A stretch of DNA of 64,000 nucleotides from Spiroplasma endosymbiont of Lasioglossum villosulum (lineage in GTDB: Bacteria; Bacillota_I; Bacilli_A; Mycoplasmatales; VBWQ01). Positions 32,063 to 43,288 of the stretch are shown one piece after another; the first letter of the stretch is position 1; every line of letters starts with the position of its first letter. The position numbers were made by a program, and so were the translations under genes. The notes below the pieces were generated by a model. That model was not told where the DNA came from. It made no database searches and worked only from the letters and a program-made list of their open reading frames with translations. The DNA lies in assembly GCF_964020195.1 (NCBI RefSeq), contig NZ_OZ026539.1, forward strand, positions 810,299 to 874,298, written 5' to 3'.

Positions 32063-32205
32063 TTATAAATTCTTTTTAGTTTCATTTTTCTTTCTATACT
32101 GTTCTTCTCGCATCTTCATCTTGTTTTCTATTTTTTTACATTCTTCTCTTCATTTCTTTGCTTCTTCTCCATGTTTTTTTCTTCTTCTATTCTTTTTTTA
32201 TCCAT
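32063..32205 (-). pseudogene. Small Lys/Glu-rich protein, frameshift at an A7 tract
   Basis: ATG 32205 has AAAGGAG upstream. The zero frame ends after 25 residues. A shift of -1 at the A_AAA_AAC heptamer (about 32173-32180) continues for about 47 residues in total to TAA 32063, giving a highly charged helical protein of the same type as the intact genes at 43089 and 44940. Either an indel or programmed slippage is possible. It lies downstream of the IS30-broken gene, mirroring the pair at 43-44.5 kb. Confidence 0.5.
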
Positions 32206-32316
32206 AATAACACTCCTTTCAAATATAAAATTTTAAATTATTTTTTTTCTAACTCTTAAAAAATATCTAAGAAAAGTATATATTTTTTTAAAAAAATAAA
32301 ATATATAATCATAAAA

Positions 32317-32341
32317 AATCACTCTTATAAAAAGAGTGATT
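32317..32341. terminator. Hairpin terminator
   Basis: AATCACTCTT/AAGAGTGATT with a short loop lies between the small charged gene and the broken membrane gene. Confidence 0.5.
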
Positions 32342-32451
32342 AATATTAATTTAAACTAAACTATATCACAGTATATCGTGAATCTGAAAAATGCTCACTT
32401 ACTGATGGTTGTGTTTCATTGATTTAATTTATATTAAATGAATTAAATTTT

Positions 32452-33663
32452 TTAAATAAACCATTTAAATTTGTTTTTTTTTGCTTCAGTTATTGCTTGT
32501 TGCTCTAATAAATCTTTTATATCATTTTCAGGATTATTAATAACAACTCCATCTTCAACATTATCATTATTTATAGAACCATATCCATTATCATTTTCAT
32601 TATTTATACAACATGATTTTGTTTTAGTTCAAATTCATTTTGCTCCATTTAGAAATGGTTGTAATAGTGGTTTTTTATAATTATCTAACTGTAAATTTAA
32701 ACCATCTGTTATTGACATTGCTGTAGCTGTTCCCAACATTCCTAAAGTAAAAAATTTATTAGGGAATATTGAACAACCATCTGTAAACCCATTTTCAGCA
32801 ACAAGTGATGCTAAAGTTTTAAGTGCATTACTACTAAATGTAATTGCACCAAAACTAACAAGTGCAATAAAACCTTTTAAAGGGTAACATAATTCATTAA
32901 TAAAATTAACTATTTTACTAAAAATATTTAAAAAACAATTAAACTTATCAGATAATTGAAACTCATTATTTAATGTACTTAATGATCATTTAAAACCATT
33001 ATTAATAGTTGTCATAGCATAAAGTCTAGCAATAGTAGATAAGATATTAAATTTATCAATTAATTTTCAGCCATAATTTGGTCAAGTAAAACTATCAAGA
33101 GTATACATTGCGGCAGCAGTAACAACTACATGATTACTAAATGTTGATCAAAGATGAATTAATGATGTAATAAAATATGAATTATTAACAGGTGAATTAG
33201 CAACAGTTTCTACTTTGACAACAAGGACTAATAACCTTACGCGATCATTTAAAAATTTCACCAGTAAGAAGACTAAAAATAATATCAGCACTTGCCATCA
33301 TAAGATTATACTGTGTTTTTTCATTAGTAACGTCAAGAATATTAGTTATTCAATCACTAGATGGATGAGGTTTATTATCTGTAATATTAACTGAAAATAC
33401 TCTTTGTGTAGTTCGTGCAAACACAACAATAGGAATAATTCCTCATGCAGTGATAATAAAATATCAATTAATAGGTGTTTTTTGTTTTGTTTCTGTAAAA
33501 GTACTTAAATCTAATGATTTTAAATCACTAAGGTATGCATTTTCATTTTCATATATTTTAAATTTTTGTTCAAATTGATTATTTTCATCTAAATTTGATA
33601 ATTCTAAAATCACTCTACCGTTTTTCAAACGAATAGTTTTCTGTCATTTGCTAAATTGTAAAG
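32452..33663 (-). pseudogene. Accessory membrane protein, 3' fragment cut off by IS30
   Basis: A reading frame without a start enters from the IS end at 33663 and codes for a hydrophilic part (TIRLKNGRVILELSNLDENN), membrane segments (NWYFIITAWGIIPIVVFAR), then after a frameshift near 33225-33245 several more hydrophobic segments (FNIFSKIVNFINELCYPLKG, IALVSFGAITFSSNALKT) and a polar Asn/Asp tail to a stop near 32452. At least one frameshift and the insertion make it a pseudogene. Family not recognised; its 5' part is probably 34715-35186. Confidence 0.6.
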
Positions 33664-34717
33664 GTAAGTGCAACTAAATTATTTTTCTATCCAAATATTC
33701 GATTGGTGAAAGATAATTTAGTATTTTTCTTGGTCTTTGGTTTAAAGACAATATAAATTTATGAACTTCATTTTTATTAGTTTTTGAAAAAATAAATTTT
33801 TTAGGAAATTTTTCTCTAATTAAACCATTAGTATTTTCATTAGTACCTCTTTGTCAAGGTGAATATGGATTGGCAAAATAAATTTTTATATCTAAATTTT
33901 TTTCAAGTTGTTGTCAATTTGAAAATTCTTTGCCACGATCAAAAGTAATAGTTTTAACAATGTTTTTAGGAAGAATTGATAAATAATAACTAACATTTTT
34001 ATTAATAACTTTAGTAGTTCTGTTTTTAACTAATATTGCTAAAGTAAATCGTGATACTCTTTCAACTAAAGTTATTAAACATGATTTGCTTTTACCTCGT
34101 GATGATACTATAGTATCTCCTTCTCAATGACCAAGTGTTATACGATCATTAACATTTATATCTCGTTCTTTAATTGATTTACCATTAAACTTGCCACGAT
34201 TTTCTTTAGATTTTCGTTTTTTACCTTTTCTTCTTAAATTTTTACTAGTAACTTTATCAAGCATTCCAAAATAAATTCAAGTATAAATTGTTTTAAAACT
34301 AATAACTCACTCTTTATGAAAATTTTTAATTCTGCCATAAATTTGTTCAGGTGATCAACCTAATAGTAATTTTTGTTGTACATATTTTACTAAATTCTTA
34401 TTTTTAAACTTATGAAAACTAATATGTGATTGTTTTCGATTTTCAGCTTTATTTTGTGCAATTAATGAAAAATAATGATTATTATCTTTATTTCTATTAA
34501 TTTCTCGAATAATAGTACTAATACTTCGATTAAGATTTTTAGCTATTTCACTAATTTTAAATTTAAATTTCAATTGATTCTCAATATAAATCCTTTCATC
34601 TATGCCAAGATGTTTATAACTCATATAAAAACTCCTTACTTTTTTCTAAACTAAATTTAGCATTATGAAATTTTTATATGAGAATTTTTTGCAATTTTAT
34701 TTACTTGCACTTACAAG
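33661..34717 (-). mobile_element. IS30-family insertion sequence, intact
   Basis: The element spans about 33664-34714. Its ends are imperfect inverted repeats that share GTAAGTGCAA followed by TAAAT in opposite orientation, and it is flanked on both sides by AAG (33661-33663 and 34715-34717), a 3-bp target duplication typical of IS30. One transposase gene fills it. It has inserted into an accessory gene under leader element A. Confidence 0.85.
33674..34624 (-). CDS. IS30 family transposase
   Basis: 316 residues, uninterrupted with TGA as Trp. N-terminal helix-turn-helix (LGIDERIYIENQLKFKFKIS followed by EIAKNLNRSISTIIREINRN) and the DDE core: D in HWEGDTIVS, D in TITFDRGKEF, E in GTNENTNGLIREKFPK, the standard IS30 motifs. 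All three catalytic acids are present, so it may be active. Related to the transposases found in SpV1-type spiroplasma viruses. Confidence 0.96.
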
Positions 34718-35186
34718 TATAACTCAGCTAAATATAAAAGAAATTGTAATTGCAATCTCTCGTTTTTACATTTGTGGTAAGTTTGATTTAGTCGGATTTA
34801 TTAATAAATTATTTAAAGTTACATTATTAATTTTATTAACATCTATATTTATTTCACTATTTGATTTTCTTATATATAATTCTTTTACTTTTTTAATATT
34901 TCCAAAAAGTTCTTTTGATATTTTTATAAAAAAATCATTTTTTTCTTTAATTATTTTATTTTTATCAATTTTTCCAAAAGTAAATATTTTCAATATTGAA
35001 TAACTAATTTTTTTAAATTTGCTAATCTTTTGTTTTTTTAAATTTTCATTAATATCAACAATAGTAGTTTGAGCTAAATTAACTCTATTACTAATAATTT
35101 CTGGAGTAAATTGATTTTTATTAATAATTATTTTTTTTCAATTCTCTATTAATTCATTCATATTCTTCTTGTAAATTTTTATTCAT
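34715..35186 (-). pseudogene. Accessory gene, 5' fragment upstream of IS30
   Basis: ATG 35186 has an AAAGGA site and leader element A upstream. It codes for MNKNLQEEYEWINRELKK, then an A8 tract (35131-35138) shifts the frame by one; the continuing frame runs (NQFTPEIISNRVNLAQTTIV, ILKIFTFGKIDKN and following) to TAA near 34766. The sequence is hydrophilic and helical. Together with 32452-33663 it is probably the remains of one gene. Not recognised. Confidence 0.55.
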
Positions 35187-35194
35187 TTTTTCAT

Positions 35195-35273
35195 CCTTTC
35201 AAAATAAAAACTCATTTACTTTGAAATTAAAGCAATGAGTTAAAAACTTATATTAAACTTAATTAAATTATAC
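35195..35273 (-). promoter_or_regulatory. Leader element A, copy 3
   Basis: On the minus strand TATAAT (35267-35272), AAGTTTAATATAAGTTTTTA, and a hairpin with arms ACTCATT and AATGAGT (35210-35216 and 35234-35240) plus a T run, ending at the AAAGGA site of the broken gene. Confidence 0.7.
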
Positions 35274-35614
35274 AAAAAAAAGTTCGCAAATCAAAATTTA
35301 AAGCTAAATTTTTAACGTTTATTTGGAATTCGTGTTTATATTTATTTAACACTGTAACTTTCTAAAATAATTTATTTTTTTATAAATATTTTTGGGAAAT
35401 TTTCACTCGATATTGACAGTTATTAATTAAAAAAATATATTTTTTTCAAAATTATTATCACTACTATTTTCCTATATTTCATCAATAAGAAATTATAAAA
35501 GATTCTGCAATTACTATAATAATGTTATATATGATTGTAAAAAATTATTGACGTTGAACATATATTATTGTATATCATAATATTTATATAAATTAATACA
35601 TATAAGTATTAAGT
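35274..35614. other. AT-rich gap between alaS and leader A copy 3
   Basis: No convincing gene. Short runs of alternating AT occur; no clear hairpin terminator for alaS was seen. Confidence 0.4.
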
Positions 35615-38338
35615 TTAATATATAATTTTATTAATTTCTTTTTCTGTAATAAACTTATCAATCTTCCCTTGCGCTAAGATTGGGCTACCGCCACCCTTAC
35701 CATTATATGTTTTTAATATTTTTTGTAAAATATTATTACTTTGATACTGTTTATTATTATGCAATTCTTTACTTGAAGCAACTAATACTAAATATTCTTG
35801 ATTATTAATTTTATTAATAAAAATAATAATAATATTTTGATATTGATTACGATAATGTTCAATTATTTCTCTTAATGTTTTAATATCTAAATTTTCAAAA
35901 TTTGCAATTAATAGTTTATAATTATTTTCATTTTTTGGAACTAAAGTTAAATATTTTTTCACTATCTTCTGACGATTTAATTCTTCAAAATTAATTTGTC
36001 ATTTTTTAAATAAACCATGTAATTCTAGTAATAACATTTTTCCTTTTCTTCAATCAGCAGCTACCACTTTTAAGTTATTAATAGTATCATATATTTTTTC
36101 AATTTCTTCTTGCATACAATTATCTTTATTTTTTTGATATTGCATAAATAAATTATTGCTTTGTTCTTTAATCATTATTATTTGTTGTGTTAAGTATTCA
36201 TTAATAGTTTTTAATGATGTTAAAGCATGAATTCGATAAGAACCAGAACCTTTTGATTCAACATTAGTTATTAATAATTGTTCTACTTCTTGTGAATTAT
36301 AACAATGAGTACCCCCACAAAGTTCAATTGAAAAATCACCAAACTTAATTACTCGAACTTTTTCTTCATATTTTTCACCAAAAAAAGCTAAAGCTCCAAT
36401 TTTGATTGCTTCTTCATATGTACAATAAATAATTTCACAAGGATATTTACCTTTAATTCATTTACTTACTTGTTGTTCTATACTTATAATTTGTTCTAAA
36501 GTTAACATTTGATAATGACTAAAATCTAATCGTAAATATTGATAATTATTAAAACTTCCAGATTGCATAACATGTAAACCTAATAATTTTCTTAAAGCAG
36601 CATGTAATAAATGAGTTCCTGAATGATTTTTTCTTGTATAAAAACGATGTGAACTATTAATTTGTGCTTCAACAATTTCTGTTTGTGTTAATTCACCTTT
36701 TACTTCCACTTGATGAATATGCTGTTTTTGTGGTCCTTGTTGTACATCAATAACAGAGGCCGTTCCATTTTCTCCTGTGATAATGCCATCATCAGATGCT
36801 TGTCCCCCCTTTTCTGCATAAAAAGGCGTTTCATTTAAAATTAAATAACCTTTTTCATTTTTTAAAAATTTTACCTCATGCTCTGATTTAAACATAAAAA
36901 CAATATTTGTATTTATTTGTTCTTTATCATAACCAACAAAGGTTGAAGGAACTTTTAAATTAGTTAATAATGAAGATTGAATTGTTAATGCTTGATGATT
37001 AATTCTTACTTTTCTTGTATTATCTTTACTGTTATCCAATAACTTTTGAAAACCTTTTAAATCAACAGTAGCATTTTCTTCATTTGCAATCTCTAATGTT
37101 AATTCAATAGGATAACCATAGGTATCAAATAATTTAAAAGCCGCAGTTGCATCTACTTTTTTATTATCACTAATAACTTGTAATAATAATTGTTTTCCTG
37201 TTATTAATGTTGTTCAAAATTTTAATTCTTCGCTTTTAATAATATTAGTTACTAAATCGACTTTTTCATGTAATTCTTGATAATGTTGACCCATAACTTT
37301 GATAATAATTGAAACTAACTTAAACAAAAATGGTTCATTAATATTAAGTTTTTGTCCATATACAACAGCTCTTCTAATCAATCTTCGTAATACATAACCA
37401 CGATCTTTATTACTAGGAAAAACACCATCACTAATTGCAAAAACTAAGCAACGAATATGATCAGCAATAATTTTAAATGCAGTATTAATAGTTTTTTGCT
37501 TAATCTCTTGTGTAAAATAATTATTAATATCATAACGAAAATTTGTCAATTTTTCACATTCATGAATAATATTTTGAAATAAATCAGTATCAAAGTTAGT
37601 TGGCACATCTTGTAAAATTGCTACTAGTCTTTCTAATCCTGCACCAGTATCAATATTTTTTCTTGGTAAATCAGTATAATTATTTTTGCCATCATTATTA
37701 AATTGTGAAAAAACAATATTTCAAATTTCAATATAACGATCATTTTCAATATCATCTTTTAATAATTTAATACCAATATTTTTAGGATCATATTTAATAC
37801 CACGATCATAATAAATTTCAGTATTAGGACCACAAGGACCTTGACCCATATCTCAAAAGTTAGTAGATCTTGTACCTTTAATAATACGTTCTTTTGGTAA
37901 TTTAATAATATTTAATCATAAATTATATGTTTCTTCATCTTCATTAAAAACTGTTACATATAATAAATTAGCATCTAAATTTAATCATTTTTTACTAGTT
38001 AAAAATTCTCATCCTCAAATAATAGCTTCTTTTTTAAAATAATCACCAATTGAAAAATTACCTAACATTTCAAAAAAAGTTTGATGTCTTGCTGTAATAC
38101 CAATATTTTCAATATCATTAGTTCTAATTGCTTTTTGTGAATTTGCTAATCTTTTAGCAATTGGGGTTTGTCGTCCATCAAAATATGGTTTTAATGTAGC
38201 AACTCCAGAATTAATCCACAATAGTGAAGGATCATCATTTGGAACAAGTGATGCACTTTCTAAAATGTGATGATCATAACTTTTAAAAAAATTTAATCAA
38301 GTTGTTCTAACTTTATCTGTTGTTCATTTTATTGACAT
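35615..38338 (-). CDS. alaS: Alanyl-tRNA synthetase
   Basis: 907 residues. Aminoacylation domain with [13 protein letters not shown] and [20 protein letters not shown] (class II motif 2), [14 protein letters not shown], and [12 protein letters not shown] (motif 3). Editing domain with [12 protein letters not shown] (HxxxH) and the second zinc element CGGTH. C-terminal domain ends with [13 protein letters not shown], the usual terminus. It charges tRNA-Ala and clears mischarged Ser/Gly. ATG 38338 has GAGGAG upstream. Expression is under a T-box leader. Confidence 0.98.
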
Positions 38339-38360
38339 AATAATTTCTCCTCAAAATAAT

Positions 38361-38520
38361 AAAAATTCCTATCAAAATAGGAACGTTTTTTAACGCGGTA
38401 CCATCCTAATTCACTTACAAAGTAAATGCGCTTAATTAATGATTAAAATTGTTAAATTAGGAGCTTCTAATTAATAATGGTTAAGTGCTTACACTATTCA
38501 CTCTCGCTGAAAACTAATTA
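38361..38520 (-). promoter_or_regulatory. T-box riboswitch of alaS
   Basis: On the minus strand the leader has the conserved start CAGCGAGAGTG, a specifier loop with GCT (Ala codon, RC of 38462-38464), the T-box AGGATGGTACCGCG, and a terminator hairpin TTCCTAT/ATAGGAA (38366-38383) followed by TTTTTATTATTTT. Uncharged tRNA-Ala would stabilise the antiterminator and raise alaS expression. Confidence 0.96.
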
Positions 38521-38526
38521 TTATTA

Positions 38527-38532
38527 ATTATA
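38527..38532 (-). promoter_or_regulatory. Probable -10 box of alaS
   Basis: TATAAT on the minus strand lies about ten bases before the start of the conserved T-box leader. A good -35 box was not found at the right distance. Confidence 0.5.
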
Positions 38533-39213
38533 CTTATCTAATTTAGATTAATATAAATATTAATTTCAATTTTAATATTAACCATAAATATTAGTTATTA
38601 CAAGCAAAAAGATAAAATTATGAAATATTTTTATAAATTAAAAAGAAAAAAATATTAATTATTAACTTTATATAATAAAAATTACAAGAAAGATTTTTTC
38701 TATTTAATTAAAAATATAATTTAACTGGTATTTTTTTTATTGTATATTCATTTTTTCAGATATAAACTTTAGTTAAGATTTGCTTAGAATAACTTTTAAA
38801 AAATAAAAATTTATCATTAAATTATATAAAATTAATTCATTTAATTCAATATTACTTACTATTTAATATATTAATGCATTTTTTATATTTTTAAATCTAT
38901 AATTTTGAATAAAAAAATATTTTAAGTAAATCTTAAATATAAAAAATAAAAATGATAATTAATTGAAGTTTTACAATCAAATCTAGCATTAAAAATTTTA
39001 TTAATTTATTAAAATTAATCCTTGTAAGAACAATAACTATTAAATTACTATTCATTTTTTTAAAATGAAATTTTAAACAACTGAATTTATTTATTATTTC
39101 AAAAAACAAAAAAATAATTTAATTTCTACTCTAAATTTGTGTTTTATTAAAATATTACTATAAAAGGAGTCCAAAAATAAATCAAATTAATAAATAAAAA
39201 GGAGACAAATTTT
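38533..39213. other. Long AT-rich intergenic region
   Basis: About 680 bases of roughly 85% A+T between the divergent alaS and the coiled-coil gene. No open frame, RNA gene or clear repeat was found. It presumably holds both promoters. Just before 39214 there are two ribosome binding sites (AAAAGGAGTCC and AAAAGGAGAC); only the second is correctly placed. Confidence 0.5.
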
Positions 39214-41398
39214 ATGTCAAGTAAACTAAATAATAATGAAATAGATAATACAATAAATGAATTTGAAGAAGAAACCAAAGAGGAAGAAAAAGAGGAAGAA
39301 GAAGAAAATGTTAACACAGAATTAGAAAAAAAACTAGCAGAGACAGAACTTGAAAAAAAAGAAATAGAAAATAAATTAGAAGAAACCAATAAAGAAAAGG
39401 AAAATATAAGTAAAGAAAAAGAAGAAGTTCAATCTAAACTAGATGAAACTAACAAAGCAAAAGTAGAAATGCAAACTAAGTTAGAAGAAGCCAACAAAGA
39501 AATCGAACAACTACTAGAAGAAATTGAAAACACTACCGATAATGAAAAAATACAAGAACTAAAAAATAAATTAGAAGAATTAGAAAAAAAAGTAGCAGAC
39601 ACAGAAGTTGCTAACAAAGAAATAGAAATTAAATTAGAAGAAACTAACAAGGCTAAAGAAGAAATAGAATCTAAATTAGAAGAAGCCAACAAAGAAATCG
39701 AACAACTAAAAGAAGAAATTGAAAACACTACCGATAATGAAAAAATACAAGAACTAAAAAATAAATTAGAAGAATTAGAAAAAAAAGTAGCAGACACAGA
39801 AGTTGCAAAAAAAGAAATAGAAATTAAATTAGAAGAAACTAACAAGGCTAAAGAAGAAATAGAATCTAAATTAGAAGAAGCCAATAAAGAAATCGAACAA
39901 CTAAAAGAAGAAAGCAAAAACACTAACGATAATGAAAAAATACAAGAACTAAAAAATAAACTAGAAAATACAGAACTAGAAAAAAAGCAATTGAAGATAA
40001 ATTAAATGAAATTGAATCTAAGTTAGAAGAAGCTAACAAAGAAATCGAACAACTAAAAGAAGAAAGCAAAAACACTAACGATAATGAAAAAATACAAGAA
40101 CTAAAAAATAAAATAGAAGAAACTAACAAAGCAAAAGAAGAAATGCAAACTAAGTTGAATGAAGCCAATAAAGAAATGCAAGCATTATTAAACGAAATTG
40201 AAGAAATACAAGAACTAAAAAATAAGTTAGAAGAAGCTAAAAAAGAAATCGAACAACTAAAAGAACAGATTAATGGTAAAAAAAGTGATGAAGAACTAAA
40301 AAATATTAAAAAGAGAGAAGAATTAGAAAAAAATTATCAAAAAAAGAACTAGAAATTGAAGAAATAAAAACTAATTCAGACACAATAGAAAATATTGAAG
40401 ATCATATTGAAGAAAAAGAAGCAATTGAAAAACAAATACAAAATATTAAAGATCAAATAAATAAATTAATTGAAGAAGAAAAAAATAGAGTTCATTTAAT
40501 CAATTGTCAAGATCTATTAAAACAATTAAATGATATAAAAGATTCAATAAAAAATAATTATGAAATGATAGAAAAACTTAATCAAAAAAATAATAATGAT
40601 AAATCAAAACAAGAGTTTGATGAAACAATACAACAAGAAATCAAACAATTATTACAAATATTAGTGGAAAATGAAAATACTATTAATGAATATCAAAAGA
40701 AAATTGAAAACCTTAAAAATAATACAAATAATTGTGATAAAGAAAATAAAGGAATTGAATTTTATCAAAATTTAATAAATGCTAAAAATAATGAAATATT
40801 AAAAATTCACGAAAGAATTAATCTATTAAAAAACACTAAGAATTGTAATCAAGAAAAAAATAATTGTTGCAAAGAAATCAAAGAAAAACTAGCACAATTG
40901 GTTGATATAGAAGATGAAAAAATGAAAAAAATTGATCAAATTTTTCAATGACAAAAAAATGAAAAAGAAAAAGAAATTTGAAAAGAAATTGATCAATTAG
41001 CAAAAACAATTGATGAACTAAAAAAACAAAAAGAAAACATTATTCCTGAAGAAATTAAAGAAAAAATATCAAAAATTGAAAATATAAATAATGAAATTCT
41101 TGATAATAATCACCAAATTTGTCTATTAGAAAAAGAACTAAACCAAGATCCAAATAATGAAAGTATAAAAAATTTTATTAAAAATCTAATAGAAATAAAT
41201 GATAAACTTGCTGATGACAAAAATACAATTATTAATAAAAACAATGAAAACGAAAAAATTATTACACAATTAAAAGAAATTGAAAAAAAACTAGCACATG
41301 AATTAAAAACAAAACAAGAACTTGAACAACAACTAGAAAATCTAAAAAAAGAAAAAAAAGATGTCAATGTAATAAATAAAAAAATACTATTATACTAA
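39214..41398 (+). CDS. Large coiled-coil protein, read through two -1 shifts at A_AAA_AAG
   Basis: ATG 39214 follows AAAAGGAG. The zero frame codes for 263 residues of Glu/Lys coiled coil with a tandem repeat of about 61 residues (units start LEEANKEIEQL, at about 39484 and 39670). It stops at 40003. A shift of -1 at the heptamer A_AAA_AAG (39981-39987) continues the coil to TAG 40350; a second -1 shift at A_AAA_AAG (40340-40346) continues to TAA 41396, about 728 residues in all. The C-terminal part has Cys-rich linkers (KNCNQEKNNCCKEIKEKL). Programmed frameshifting or two single-base deletions would both explain it. No signal peptide. Not recognised; M-protein-like or cytoskeletal roles are guesses. 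Confidence 0.55.
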
Positions 41399-41500
41399 CT
41401 TGTCAAAAAAACTAGCACAAGAAAGATAAAAATATTTAAAATAAGATTTTTAAAGATTAGTATAAGAAAATTTATCAAAAATATAATACAAAAAACTAAT

Positions 41501-42475
41501 ATGTCAGAACAAAATAATGATATTAAAAATGAAAAAATAGAATTACTTAAAAGACAATTAAAAGAACTTGAAAAAAAACTAACAATCAAAGAAATAGAAA
41601 TTGAAGAAATAAAAAATAATCCAGATACAATAGAAAACATTGATTATCATATCGAAGAAAAAGAAGCTATTGAAAAACAAGTTCAAAATGTTAAACATCA
41701 AATAAATAAATTAATTGAAGAAGAAAAAAATAAAATACGTCTAATTAATTGTCAAAACCTATTAAAACAATTAAATGATATAAAAGATTCAATCAAAATT
41801 AACTATGAAATGATAGAAAAAATTAATCAAAAAAATAATAATAAACAAGAACAAGAATTTGATAAAACAATACAATTAGAAATAAAACAACTACTAAAAA
41901 TATTAGAAGAAACGGAAAATACTATTGATGAATATCAAAAGAAAATTGAAGACCTTAAAAATAATAAAAATAACTGTGATAAAGAAAATAAAGGAATTGA
42001 ATTTTATCAAAATTTAATAAATGCTAAAAATAATGAAATATTAAAAATTCACGAAAGAATCAATCTATTAAAAAACACTAAGAATTGTAATCAAGAAAAA
42101 AATAATTGTTGCAAAGAAATCAAAGAAAAACTAGCACAATTAGTTACAAATGAAAATGATAAAATGATAAAAATCGATGAAATCTATCAATGACAAAAAA
42201 AGATAAAAGAAAATGAAATTTCTAATCAAATTAATAACATAGATAAAATAATTGAAAATCTAAAAAAAGATAAAAATAACATTATTCCTAAAGAAATTAA
42301 AGAAAAAATATCAAAAATTGAAGATATTAATAACAAAATGCTTAATAATCATCAAATTTGTCTATTAGAAACAGAACTAAACCAAGAACCAAATAATGAA
42401 AGTATAAAAATTTTTAACACTTTATTACTCCTTAATAGATTATCTTTAATAAATTTAGTTATAATAATATTATAA
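41501..42475 (+). CDS. Truncated paralog of the coiled-coil protein
   Basis: 324 residues from ATG 41501, without a recognisable ribosome binding site. About residues 20-300 align closely with the C-terminal part of the preceding gene (about 40365-41165), including KNNCDKENKGIEFYQNLINA and the NCNQEKNNCCKEI block. Homology ends abruptly after NNESIK, and the last residues are an unrelated hydrophobic tail (TLLLLNRLSLINLVIIIL). It looks like a segmental duplication joined to foreign sequence; expression is doubtful. Confidence 0.5.
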
Positions 42476-42506
42476 ATACATTTGATAAAAAGGGAGAAAA
42501 AATATT

Positions 42507-43013
42507 ATGTTGCAATTAACAATTAAAGGTAAACCCGTTCATATTAAAAATGAAATAATCAAAGTTGGAGATACTTTATCATTTTCTGCAGTTAATAAAA
42601 CAATGGATAATATGAATTTGGAAAAATTCACTAATAAATTTAAAATTATTTCTAGTGTACCAAGCATTGATACTAAAACTTGTGCTTTACAAACTATACA
42701 CTTTAATAAAGAGGCCACTAAATTAAAAGATTTAGTTATTATTACTATTTCCAAAGATTTACCATTTGCTCAAAATCGCTTTTGTGAAAAACTAAAAATG
42801 AATAATAATTTTCATATTTGAAGTGATTATCGTAATAATGAAAATAATTTTAGTAATACTACTAATTTATTAATTGATGAAATCCAATTATTAGCACGTA
42901 CTATTATCATTGTTGATAAAAATAACAAAGTTATATATTTACAAATTGTTAAAGAAGTAACATTAGAACCAAACTATGATGAAGTTCTAAAATTTATTAA
43001 AACTTTAACATAA
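42507..43013 (+). CDS. tpx: Thiol peroxidase (Tpx, atypical 2-Cys peroxiredoxin)
   Basis: 168 residues, ATG 42507 after AAAGGGAG. The peroxidatic Cys is in PSIDTKTCALQT (about residue 61) and the resolving Cys in QNRFCEK (about 95), the Tpx arrangement. It reduces hydrogen and lipid peroxides using thioredoxin. N-terminal GKPV and the VGDTLSFSAVN segment also fit. Cytoplasmic. It is followed by its own strong terminator. Confidence 0.93.
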
Positions 43014-43060
43014 AAAAAGTTAGGTAATATTTTTAAAATAAGTATTACCTAACTTTTTTT
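43014..43060 (+). terminator. Terminator after tpx
   Basis: Inverted repeat AAAGTTAGGTAATA/TATTACCTAACTTT followed by a run of T, directly after the tpx stop; it may also serve the convergent small gene. Confidence 0.85.
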
Positions 43061-43088
43061 TATTTATCAGTAGACTTTTAAAAACTAT

Positions 43089-43268
43089 TTATTTTGAAAA
43101 TGAAATATGTTTTTTTGATTGCTGTTCTTTTTTAGTACTATCTGCTTTTTCCTTTTCACGTGCTGCTTTCTCAGCTTTTTGTGCTAGTCTTTCTTTCATA
43201 TCTTTAGCTCTTTGCATAGCTGATTTAGTAAGTATTTTATCTACTTTTTCTTTTTCTTTTTCATCCAT
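43089..43268 (-). CDS. Small charged helical protein
   Basis: 59 residues from ATG 43268 with AAGGAG upstream. Almost entirely Lys, Glu and Ala (MDEKEKEKVDKILTKSAMQR start; QKAEKAAREKEKADSTKKEQ); predicted single helix. It follows the disrupted gene at 43289-44563 by 20 bases and is of the same type as 32063-32205 and 44940-45104. Function unknown. Confidence 0.6.
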   Translation of the reverse strand: MDEKEKEKVDKILTKSAMQRAKDMKERLAQKAEKAAREKEKADSTKKEQQSKKHISFSK

Positions 43269-43288
43269 AATGTGTCTCCTTTTTTAAA

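Noticed and set aside
39484-39950. Possible CRISPR-like array from regularly repeated DNA
   Set aside because: The repeats are in-frame coiled-coil codons of about 180 bases, with no short repeat/unique spacer pattern. No CRISPR array was seen anywhere in the window.
39147-40168. Long minus-strand Ser/Phe-rich open frames opposite the coiled-coil gene
   Set aside because: They mirror the GAA/AAA-rich coding strand (Ser, Phe, Leu from TTC/TTT/CTT), have no ribosome binding site, and the plus strand has the clear protein.
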